32,233 nt of DNA from NCBI RefSeq assembly GCF_008370685.1, contig NZ_VTZU01000074.1, forward strand, positions 1-32,233, given 5' to 3'. The stretch is from Aquimarina sp. RZ0 (GTDB lineage Bacteria; Bacteroidota; Bacteroidia; Flavobacteriales; Flavobacteriaceae). The position numbers and the translations under genes were made by a program. Position 1 is the first letter of the stretch, and each line of letters starts with the position of its first letter. The notes beneath the pieces were generated by a model. The model was given only the letters and a program-made list of their open reading frames with translations, was not told where the DNA came from and did no database searches. This document shows positions 17,770-25,154 of this stretch, in pieces.

Positions 17770-19086
17770 TTATACTGCATCTGATAAACTTGTAAAAGTA
17801 AAATCTCTTATCTTCATATAAGGTATTAAGTTTCCGTTTATTCTTACCTGCTTTCCTAATTTTTCTAAATTATTAAGCATAATAACAGGACTCTCATTAA
17901 ACCTAAAGTTTTTTACAGGGTATTTAATTTTACCATTTTCGATATAAAAAGTACCATCCCTGGTAAGCCCTGTATATAAAAGTGTTTGTGGGTCTACATT
18001 TCTAATGTACCATAATCTGGTTACAAGAATTCCTTTTTTAGTTCCTTTAATAAGATCTTCTAAAGAGGCATCTCCACCTTGCATAATAAACCCTCTAGGT
18101 GACGGAACTGGATCTACTCCTTTTTCCTTTGCCCAATAACGGCTATATGCCAGATTTTTAACGATCCCATTCTCTAGCCAGGTTGTTTTTTTTAAAGGTT
18201 GTCCTGCACTATTCCAGGTACTGGTAGGAACTTCTGGATGTAGAGGGTCAGACCATATATTGACACGCTCATCCACTATTCTTTCTCCTAACTTGGTACC
18301 TCCTCCTTCTTTGGACATAAAACTTCTTCCTTCATCAGCAGTACGGGCATTAAAAGCAGAAGCCATATTACCTAACAAACCTACAGATGCCGCTGGTTCC
18401 AGAATTACTGTATATTTACCTGGCTCAATAGCTTTTGCTTCTCTGGACATAGTGGCCTTATCTATGGCTACTTTAGACGCTTCTGAAGCATCAAATTTAT
18501 TAACATCGTTAAAGTCTCTTGTTACCCAACCAGATCCCGTACCATCGTTACTTCTCATAGTCACGGTAAAACTTGCATTTGTCGATTTGTTATAAGCAAA
18601 AAGACCTTTAGAATTTAATAATGCACTAAAACCAGAAGAGTCATTAAAGAATCCCGCTGCCGTAATATCTTTTGCAGCTGCTGGTTCAATACTGCTGCTA
18701 GCTACTCCAGCGCGATATTCTGGTGTAATATTAGCAGTAGTCTCTTTAAAAGTTAAGTATTCATCATATTTTTGTGGAGCTAGAGGCGCCATGAATTCAG
18801 GGTTCTCAGGAGAAAGTTTTGCTAACTCTTCTGCTCTCCTGACTACCTTTTTTAAAGATTCGTCATCAAACTCATCAATAGTTGCTGTACCTGATTTTTT
18901 ACCAAAACTCGATTGTACTGATAAAGTTTGGTTAGATCTGTGACCAGAAGTAGATACTGTATTACGTGCATATCGGATATTACCACTTTCGCTGCCACTT
19001 ATATTTATTACACAAGCGTCTGCAGTAGAAAAGCTCAATGCTTTTTCCATTATCTGCTTTGCTTCTTCTTTTGTATATATTGCCAT
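17770..19086 (-). CDS. pmbA: TldE/PmbA-like subunit of a TldD/TldE metalloprotease
   Basis: The protein has 438 residues, the usual length of TldE/PmbA. It has the two-lobed family pattern: YKEEAKQIM-type N-terminal helix, then VILEPAASVGLLGNM where TldD carries its zinc motif, then PSPRGFIMQGGD and DPQTLLYTGLTRDG. It has no HExxxH, as expected for the non-catalytic TldE. In E. coli TldD and TldE form a heterodimer that digests unfolded peptides. No signal peptide is visible even though its partner has a Tat signal. It starts 35 bp downstream of the tldD-like stop, so they are co-transcribed. Confidence 0.88.
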   Translation of the reverse strand: MAIYTKEEAKQIMEKALSFSTADACVINISGSESGNIRYARNTVSTSGHRSNQTLSVQSSFGKKSGTATIDEFDDESLKKVVRRAEELAKLSPENPEFMAPLAPQKYDEYLTFKETTANITPEYRAGVASSSIEPAAAKDITAAGFFNDSSGFSALLNSKGLFAYNKSTNASFTVTMRSNDGTGSGWVTRDFNDVNKFDASEASKVAIDKATMSREAKAIEPGKYTVILEPAASVGLLGNMASAFNARTADEGRSFMSKEGGGTKLGERIVDERVNIWSDPLHPEVPTSTWNSAGQPLKKTTWLENGIVKNLAYSRYWAKEKGVDPVPSPRGFIMQGGDASLEDLIKGTKKGILVTRLWYIRNVDPQTLLYTGLTRDGTFYIENGKIKYPVKNFRFNESPVIMLNNLEKLGKQVRINGNLIPYMKIRDFTFTSLSDAV

Positions 19087-19121
19087 GATATTTTTAGAAT
19101 TTTTAGAATAAAACAGTTTTT

Positions 19122-20762
19122 TTAAATGGTTCTACCCGTATTGATCACATTTACATTATTAAATCGGGTAGTACTACTACCATGTGATACTGCACTAATC
19201 TGTGGAGGTTGACCTTTACCATCAAAGAAAGAACCAAACATACGATAATCACTCTTATCACATATCTTCGCACAGGAATTCCAAAATTCTTGCGTATTAG
19301 ACTGATAAGCTACATCATCTAACATTCCTACAATTGCACCGTTTTTAATTTCATAAAATGCTGTACCGCCAAACTGGAAATTATACCGTTGTTGATCTAT
19401 AGAATATGAACCTCTACCAGCAATATAAATACCTTTTTCTACATCTTTGATCATATCAGAAACGCTATATTTCTCGGTACCTGCTTCTAATGAAACATTA
19501 GGCATACGCTGAAACTGAACATCATTCCAACTTTGAGAATAACAACAACCATGAGACTCATTTTGACCAATCATATGCACCTGATCTCGGATTGCCTGAT
19601 AATTGGTTAATATACCTTTACGTACAAGATCCCATTGTTTAGTTTTTACACCTTCATCATCATATCCTACAGCTCCCAAAGAACCAATTTGTGTTTTATC
19701 AGCAATAAGGTTTACAATATCACTCCCATATTTAAAGTTTTTCATTTTCCATTTATCTAATGTGGCAAAACTCGTCCCTGCATAATTTGCCTCATACCCC
19801 AATACACGATCAAGCTCCAGCGGGTGTCCTACAGACTCATGAATTGTGAGTCCCAAATGGTTTGGTTCTAATACCAAATCATATTTTCCAGCTTCAACGG
19901 ACTTAGCCGTAAGTCTTTCTTTAGCTTGTTTTGCAGCTACGGTAGCATCTTCTACCATATCATAACTACCTCTATATAGCTTAAATCCTGCCGGACCTTC
20001 TAGTTTCTCAGAATCTAAACCATCCATATATTCATATCCCATTCCCATGGGAGCACTCATTGCTTGTCTTGATTTAAATTTGTTATTCTCGCGATCTATA
20101 GCCGTAACAGTAAATGTAGGCCATATGCGATGAACATCCTGATCAATATATGAACCTTCTGTAGAAGCAAAATACTTTTGTTCATTCACCATAAACAATC
20201 CAGAGTTGACAAAATCAGCACCGTTCTTAAGCGCAGCAGCATTTGCGCTTAGTAATAAATCAACCTTTTCTGAAATTGGTACTTTTTTAAAATCCTTTTG
20301 TATAGGAGTCTTCCAAGAAACTTCTCCATACGATTGTACCGGGGCTAATTTAACAGGAACTTTTTGAATTTTTGAATTCGCTTTGGCAATGGCAACTGCC
20401 TGCTCTGTAGCTTTCTTAATTCCTGCGTCAGAAACATTATTGGTCGAAGCAAACCCCCAGGTACCATTTGCTACCACTCGAATACCAATACCAAAAGATT
20501 CTGTATTTACAACATTTTGTACTTTATCTTCTCTGGTAAACACATATTGATTTAAGTACCTTCCAATCCTTGCGTCCGCATAAGATGCGCCAAGCGTTTT
20601 TGCCGTATTAAGCGCAACATCAGCCAATTTCTTTTTGATTGCTATATCCATACCAGGATTGAGCAATGCCTCTGCAGAAATATCATTTCCCATCAGTAGA
20701 GATGGCACCATTAAAACACCAGAACCTAATCCTGCATATTTGACAAAGTCTCTTCGTTTCAT
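19122..20762 (-). CDS. tldD: TldD-like zinc metalloprotease with Tat signal
   Basis: The protein has 546 residues, longer than typical TldD because of an N-terminal twin-arginine signal (MKRRDFVKYAGLG, hydrophobic to residue 24). The zinc motif HExxxH is HESVGH (H308, E309, H313). In E. coli TldD the third ligand is a Cys just before GK-x-GQ near the C-terminus; the equivalent here is FFDGKGQ, with Asp514. The enzyme should act outside the cytoplasmic membrane, probably with the PmbA-like neighbour. It is the first gene of the operon and has an unusually strong ribosome binding site. Confidence 0.9.
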   Translation of the reverse strand: MKRRDFVKYAGLGSGVLMVPSLLMGNDISAEALLNPGMDIAIKKKLADVALNTAKTLGASYADARIGRYLNQYVFTREDKVQNVVNTESFGIGIRVVANGTWGFASTNNVSDAGIKKATEQAVAIAKANSKIQKVPVKLAPVQSYGEVSWKTPIQKDFKKVPISEKVDLLLSANAAALKNGADFVNSGLFMVNEQKYFASTEGSYIDQDVHRIWPTFTVTAIDRENNKFKSRQAMSAPMGMGYEYMDGLDSEKLEGPAGFKLYRGSYDMVEDATVAAKQAKERLTAKSVEAGKYDLVLEPNHLGLTIHESVGHPLELDRVLGYEANYAGTSFATLDKWKMKNFKYGSDIVNLIADKTQIGSLGAVGYDDEGVKTKQWDLVRKGILTNYQAIRDQVHMIGQNESHGCCYSQSWNDVQFQRMPNVSLEAGTEKYSVSDMIKDVEKGIYIAGRGSYSIDQQRYNFQFGGTAFYEIKNGAIVGMLDDVAYQSNTQEFWNSCAKICDKSDYRMFGSFFDGKGQPPQISAVSHGSSTTRFNNVNVINTGRTI

Positions 20763-20769
20763 AAATAAA

Positions 20770-20776
20770 CCTCCTT
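20770..20776 (-). promoter_or_regulatory. Strong Shine-Dalgarno of the tldD-like gene
   Basis: AAGGAGG (complement of 20770-20776) ends 7 bases before the ATG at 20762. Flavobacteria rarely use such sites, and no other gene in this window has one as good. It fixes the start codon and suggests high translation of the first gene of the operon. Confidence 0.7.
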
Positions 20777-20836
20777 TTTTTGATTGAGTGAATTATTACT
20801 ATAAATAAAATTACACAACTAATTCTATTGCATACA

Positions 20837-20996
20837 GAACTTATCTTGATTTTTTATTTTTAAACGAAAATGAGATAAAATTTGTGCAGATGAAACATTT
20901 TTTTGAAAGGCATAGTCTGGCTGCGCTTAAAAAATAACGAAATATGAGTCAATTTTATCCATTTTTCAGGAAACAGAAAAAGTCAAGATGAATTCA
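20837..20996. repeat. Family 1 repeat element, copy a
   Basis: This is a 160-bp non-coding element. The left end GAACTTATCTTGATTTTTT and the right end (complement GAATTCATCTTGACTTTTT) form imperfect terminal inverted repeats. The flanks ACA and ATA are not an exact target duplication. It contains a GGCATAG core motif also seen in other copies. It sits upstream of the tldD-like gene. Confidence 0.75.
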
Positions 20997-21481
20997 TAGT
21001 GTAAATACCTATAGTAGTTGAATTATTAAGTTTAATACAAGACTAACTCTTGTTAGCTTTAAAAATAGAAAAATTAAACCAAATTACCATATGATCATAC
21101 GGCTGATCCTTTATATCCTAGATTCATTATTTTACAATGTATATACGCATCAAAAACAATAAAATACTCAAAATCAAAGCATTATTTCCTTTTTCAAAAT
21201 CAAACTGCTCTTAAAAACCTTGTAATACGCAACAAAAATCATTGAAAATTACATATATAAATTTATGTTAAACTTTAAAAACGTTTTATCTCCAGATATG
21301 AAGCCAAATATATTTGTCTAAAAATCAATATTTTAAACCTACCACTCTGAAACTCTTAAACCTTGAAAAAAGCATACTAAATTAATAGATATACTAAAAA
21401 ATATAATATTATAAGTTAATTTCTGTTTAAACCTTCATAAATAAATTTTAACAATTTGTATTTTCGCAAAAAAACAAAGAA
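20997..21481. other. Intergenic region upstream of two small genes
   Basis: About 485 bp of AT-rich sequence lie between the family 1 element and the gene at 21482. A -7-like TATTTTCG at 21459-21466 (one mismatch to TAnnTTTG) lies 16 bp before the ATG and may be the promoter. I see nothing else in it. Confidence 0.4.
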
Positions 21482-21703
21482 ATGGAACTTATTGAAAGAG
21501 CATTGGAATTCGAGAAAAGAAAAATGAGTAATATGTCTACTAGTGATCGAGTAGCTGCATCTCGTGAAGCTAAATCATTGATATTAGAGTTAAATGAAAT
21601 CTATAAAGAAACTAAAGATGTAGAAATCATGGATCTTATGAAACTAATAACTGCTAAAAAACGCAAAATAGAAAAACGATTAGGAGGTATTCCATCTGTC
21701 TAA
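21482..21703 (+). CDS. Small charged helical protein, unknown function
   Basis: The protein has 73 residues, highly charged and almost entirely helix-forming, without Cys, signal peptide or membrane segment. It starts MELIERALEFEKRKM and ends RLGGIPSV. I do not recognise a named family. A -7-like box lies 16 bp upstream. The next gene begins 13 bp after its stop on the same strand, so the two are probably one transcript. A small regulatory or binding protein is possible, but this is only a guess from size and charge. Confidence 0.65.
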   Translation: MELIERALEFEKRKMSNMSTSDRVAASREAKSLILELNEIYKETKDVEIMDLMKLITAKKRKIEKRLGGIPSV

Positions 21704-21716
21704 ATATTATATTTAT

Positions 21717-22148
21717 ATGATTCTAGATACTACTCACTATTCTAAATCTCATAAAAAACGTATAAATGATTTGGTTGAAAAACCATTTTCTTTAGTCGAT
21801 AGATTTAAACTTCGTGGTATTGGTTCTAAACGGATGATTATAGATAATGTAAGCCCTAATATGATCAAATACTTAAATACGGTAACGGATCTCAATTATG
21901 GTAATATAGAACTTAGACCTGGTGGTATATTAATAGGAATCGTAAGAGGACTGCAGAATTTCACGTGGGTGATTCCATACTATCAGTTTTATATGTATAA
22001 AACAAATGGTGTTAGTATTCACGCTCAGGGAAGGTTTATTACTTTCAAAAATAACCGAACATACCAGGAAAACACTAATTTCTTCAATAAACTTAGCCGG
22101 CTCAAAGTAGCATACGATCTTAAATATCCTCACATAGATACTTTATAA
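21717..22148 (+). CDS. Conserved-looking 143-residue protein, unknown function
   Basis: The protein is soluble, with no signal peptide. It has a basic N-terminus (SKSHKKRINDLVEKP) and a beta-rich centre (GNIELRPGGILIGIVRG, then FTWVIPYYQFYMY), ending SRLKVAYDLKYPHIDTL. Codon use and length look like a real gene, but I cannot name the family. It follows the 73-residue gene by 13 bp. Its last eight codons form the left arm of a long hairpin that probably ends transcription (22125-22195). Confidence 0.7.
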   Translation: MILDTTHYSKSHKKRINDLVEKPFSLVDRFKLRGIGSKRMIIDNVSPNMIKYLNTVTDLNYGNIELRPGGILIGIVRGLQNFTWVIPYYQFYMYKTNGVSIHAQGRFITFKNNRTYQENTNFFNKLSRLKVAYDLKYPHIDTL

Positions 22149-22195
22149 CTAGAAATAAAATTTTTAGCTTCAGTATAAAGTACTATGTGAGGATA
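22125..22195. terminator. Long hairpin between convergent genes, overlapping a coding end
   Basis: The left arm 22125-22147 (TATCCTCACATAG then TACTTTATA) pairs with 22174-22195 over 22 bp with a single bulged A. The loop is 26 nt. The left arm is the last eight codons and stop of the plus-strand gene; the right arm lies before the stop of the convergent GH5-like gene at 22222. A weak T run (GTTTTG) follows. It is probably a shared terminator. Confidence 0.65.
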
Positions 22196-22221
22196 GTTTT
22201 GTAGTCAAGGTTTTTCACCTG

Positions 22222-23676
22222 TTACTTTTTCAGAAATCGCAGTGTTTGATTTCTTTTTGAGTTTTGAAAATTAAGCAGATAAAGTCCTTTACTCAAATCA
22301 GAGATATCTATAGATGTAAGCTGTTCGGTAGTACGAAAATGTCTTACAGAAGTACCTAATACATTAATTATATTGACCTCTGTCCCAATAGAAAGTCCTT
22401 TTATTGATACTTCGCTGCTTGCGGGATTAGGAAATAATAAAAAATCGTCAATTGCAGTATCATTGACAGAAAGAATCTGATCATCAAAATTTGCAATAAC
22501 GTCTACTATGGATACCATAGAATCCCACCCTCTATCTGTCCATGACCAAACTAATGAGCCTTGCCAACGATTAAGCATTAACTCAACCCCTAATTCTGAT
22601 CCTTGCAAACCAAAGGTATAATCCGGATAATATTCTGCAATAACTGCTGGTTTATCTAAACCAGTGCTTTCAAAACTATTATGAAATGGAGAGCCTTCCT
22701 GTCCTGCCCAATTATAAAAATGGATATTATAGAGATCTAGATAACCGTCTTCTTTACCTCCGGCATTAAACAACTCTTCATCAGAATAATAATTTTTATA
22801 TCCTTTCTCATCATTATCAACAGCACTTAGAAAACCTAAGGCACCTGATGTAACTTTTATGCCTGGTTGTGCATTTCTTATTGCAGAGGCAGATCTATTG
22901 ATAAAACGCTGTATCTCTTCCATAGTAACTTTTTCTTTGAATCCATCCCAATGACTGGCGAACTGATCTGTCATACCTTCTGCCTCGTTAAATATTTCCC
23001 AGGCGTACAAACCTTCGTGATCACCAATATACGTAACTAATGGGATTAAAGCGTTATCAAGATATGCCTGAAAATATTCATCATCCGTAAATAATTTCTT
23101 ATTAGCAACCGCATCTACTCGCCACTGATCTTTTAACATATCAAATGACCATAAGCACGGTTGAATCTTTAAATTTTTGGAAGCAGCAAGATCAAGTATT
23201 TTTTTAAAATCTTCATGAAAAAAATCTGGATTTCTGATTACTTTTTGAGTATCATCATAAACAGGGTTTGTAGATCCATTTGTATGATACCACCAGCGTA
23301 TAACGTTCCCTCCTGATTCTGCTACTGAATTCATGATAGATTCAAACTTCTCCATATCCGGATGGTATTCTTTAGGACCATCATCATCAAACCCAATATC
23401 TCTCCCAAAACTTCCCCAGGCAATATTAATCCCATTAATAATGGCAGTATCTATTTGTACAGCTTCTCGCTCAGTGTTAGCTAATTTTCTTTTGGTATTC
23501 TGATGAGAAGCATTATCCTTTTTTTTATTCTCTTTTTTGAGCAATTCATAGGTTATTCTGGCTTCTTCTATTATTTCGTTTTTATAGTTTTCATGATTAT
23601 GCCAGGCTTTTGTAGATCTTTGAGCGTGTATTCCAGATACAATAAAAATAACGATGTAGAGTATTCTTAGATTCAT
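22222..23676 (-). CDS. GH5-like (clan GH-A) glycoside hydrolase with T9SS sorting domain
   Basis: The protein has 484 residues: a signal peptide to about residue 18 (GIHAQ), a charged Lys-rich stretch, a TIM-barrel domain at about 78-400, and a C-terminal sorting domain at about 410-484 (FLLFPNPAS, then ISDLSKGLYLL). Clan GH-A catalytic residues are visible: acid/base E231 in WEIFNEAEG and nucleophile E348 in VIAEYYPD. The GH5 cellulase/mannanase group is most likely; the substrate is unknown. The protein is secreted through the type IX system. It is monocistronic, convergent with the 143-residue gene. Confidence 0.82.
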   Translation of the reverse strand: MNLRILYIVIFIVSGIHAQRSTKAWHNHENYKNEIIEEARITYELLKKENKKKDNASHQNTKRKLANTEREAVQIDTAIINGINIAWGSFGRDIGFDDDGPKEYHPDMEKFESIMNSVAESGGNVIRWWYHTNGSTNPVYDDTQKVIRNPDFFHEDFKKILDLAASKNLKIQPCLWSFDMLKDQWRVDAVANKKLFTDDEYFQAYLDNALIPLVTYIGDHEGLYAWEIFNEAEGMTDQFASHWDGFKEKVTMEEIQRFINRSASAIRNAQPGIKVTSGALGFLSAVDNDEKGYKNYYSDEELFNAGGKEDGYLDLYNIHFYNWAGQEGSPFHNSFESTGLDKPAVIAEYYPDYTFGLQGSELGVELMLNRWQGSLVWSWTDRGWDSMVSIVDVIANFDDQILSVNDTAIDDFLLFPNPASSEVSIKGLSIGTEVNIINVLGTSVRHFRTTEQLTSIDISDLSKGLYLLNFQNSKRNQTLRFLKK

Positions 23677-24055
23677 AATGTGAGTTTAAGTTTTGTTAGT
23701 TAAGCTTTTCTAACGATCTAAAATAATAAATTATTACACTTAGTTTGTTAATTAAAGACTGTTTAAAAAAAATATTATTTATAACACGATAAAAAAGAAT
23801 ATGTATAAAACTGATTTTCTAATTGAATTACAGATAAATAAACAACAAGTACGCATATAAGAAAATGAGGTGACATATTTTTAAAAAAAGTAGAAAAATT
23901 CCTCTAATACACTTTTCAAATTCAATTTACTCGATAATCGAGATTTAAATGCTCCGAGGCTTGCCTCGAAATCAAAATGTTTTTTTCAATAAATGCCTCG
24001 TGGGCTTGCTCCGAGGTAGTTTACCTAATGGAACTCATTTAGACTTTTTCAATTG
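23677..24055. other. Intergenic region with GC-rich hairpin pair
   Basis: This lies upstream of the GH5-like gene. At about 23949-24017 two direct units share AAATGC and GGCTTGC, and each contains reciprocal CCGAGG / CCTCG blocks (for example CGAGGCTTGCCTCG), making alternative GC-rich hairpins in an AT-rich background. A fragment GAACTCATTTAGAC at 24031 resembles the family 1 end. Confidence 0.5.
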
Positions 24056-24216
24056 GAACTCTTCTTGAATAGTGGTTTTCAACCGAAAAGCTTGGTTTTT
24101 GTACTATAATGAAGAAGGTGTTTTTCAGCATAGCCATAGTTACGATTAAAAAAAACAATAAAATTAGCGTGCAAAATGTAAATTTTGTAGGTCAAAGCAG
24201 TACTCAAGATGAGTTC
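24056..24216. repeat. Family 1 repeat element, copy b
   Basis: This is a 161-bp element starting GAACTCTTCTTGAATAG and ending CTCAAGATGAGTTC. It is flanked on both sides by TTG (24053-24055 and 24217-24219), a 3-bp target duplication. It is close in sequence to copy c at 31154-31306, including the core GCATAGCCATAG against GCATAGCCAG. Confidence 0.8.
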
Positions 24217-24305
24217 TTGGTTAAAAAATTAGCTTTTTGCATCCATTTTTTGTCTTTTTTTCTTACTTCGGCCGCTGCTATGAGGTGCAAAAAACACTTC
24301 ATTAA
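24217..24305 (-). repeat. Family 2 repeat, partial copy abutting family 1 copy b
   Basis: It begins TTGGTTAAAA directly at the edge of the family 1 element. It matches the reverse complement of 27860-27980, best over TTGTCTTTTT and CTTACTTCGG followed by CGCTGCTATGA. The distal end of the element is missing. It ends 19 bp before the stop of the lipoprotein gene at 24324. Confidence 0.6.
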
Positions 24306-24323
24306 ATGAATACAAAAACCGTA

Positions 24324-24821
24324 TTAAGATTTATGTTTTTTTTCTAAGGCATGACTCCCACAACCTTTTAGAACTATGCCTTTCCAATTAATATTGATAG
24401 CCCCTCCAGAGTCGTCACCTGCCATATTTAAACAATGCTCTTTTTCATACAGGATTGAGATTGTTTTCCCTGTATTATCTTTTCCTTCAAAAGAGACCTT
24501 CTCAAATTTTGTAGTTCTATTGAATTCACTTTTTAGTAATAACTGCCCGCTGGTTTTCATTTCTTCATCAAGAGCATTTATTTTAAATTCATATTCTTTC
24601 CCCTTTTTCTTTGTAATACTAATATCCCAGGCTGGCTCAAAACCTCCTCCTACAACCTTCTCTAGTTGATTTTGATCTTTGGCAATACTGTTACTATCAA
24701 TAGTAGGAACACTTTTATTAGAGAGCGTAATTGCATCATGGTTGGTATCCTTTTTTTCTTTATTACAAGAAATAAAAACAATACTTATTGATAGAATAAT
24801 CAAAAGAACTGGCTTTTTCAT
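24324..24821 (-). CDS. Lipoprotein, COG3650-like
   Basis: The protein has 165 residues. A lipoprotein signal ends ISC (Cys19) and is followed by a low-complexity linker. The folded part (about 58-160) carries GGGFEPAWDISI and later HCLNMAGDD and GIVLKGCG. This pattern of G-EP-W near the start and K/R-GC-G at the end resembles COG3650-type envelope proteins; two conserved Cys could form a disulfide. It is located at the outer or inner membrane, function unknown. It stands alone, divergent from the histidine kinase gene. Confidence 0.65.
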   Translation of the reverse strand: MKKPVLLIILSISIVFISCNKEKKDTNHDAITLSNKSVPTIDSNSIAKDQNQLEKVVGGGFEPAWDISITKKKGKEYEFKINALDEEMKTSGQLLLKSEFNRTTKFEKVSFEGKDNTGKTISILYEKEHCLNMAGDDSGGAININWKGIVLKGCGSHALEKKHKS

Positions 24822-25154
24822 CTATAACTAGATATGAGTATTAAATATGATTAGTGAAAAAAATAACGTAAAACTACTTAAAAAATTATTGGTTTGACAA
24901 GAAAACATTCAGGGGGATCATAGAAACATATAAGCCTCATATGAATATCTTTTGTTTGGGTGATCCCCTATTATCGAACTCCTTCTTGAATTTTTATTTT
25001 AAACCGAAAATGAGTTGAAATTTGATCAGACTTGGTAGTCCAGACATTCATAATGCTACTAAAAGCAAAAAAATAGTAGCTTTATAGAAATATAGAGGAA
25101 TAGAATAATTTGGAGTTATAGGTTCTAACCGTTATATTAGATAATCCTCAAATT
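24822..25154. other. Divergent promoter region with hairpin and half repeat
   Basis: GGGGATCA at 24913-24920 pairs with TGATCCCC at 24961-24968 and encloses a small CATAT/ATATG hairpin. A half copy of family 1 starts at 24976 (GAACTCCTTCTTGAA) and runs to about 25033 without a right end. GCTACTA (25055) and TAGTAGC (25074) form a short hairpin. The region serves the lipoprotein gene and the kinase gene. Confidence 0.5.

Noticed and set aside
18260..18595. 111-codon plus-strand ORF opposite pmbA, and similar long antisense frames (e.g. 10479-10829, 12715-13047, 26454-26789)
   Set aside because: They are antisense shadows of well-supported genes with clear motifs on the other strand.
24109..24309. 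66-codon plus-strand ORF
   Set aside because: It lies wholly within the family 1 and family 2 repeats and has no protein-like character; a chance frame through repeat DNA.
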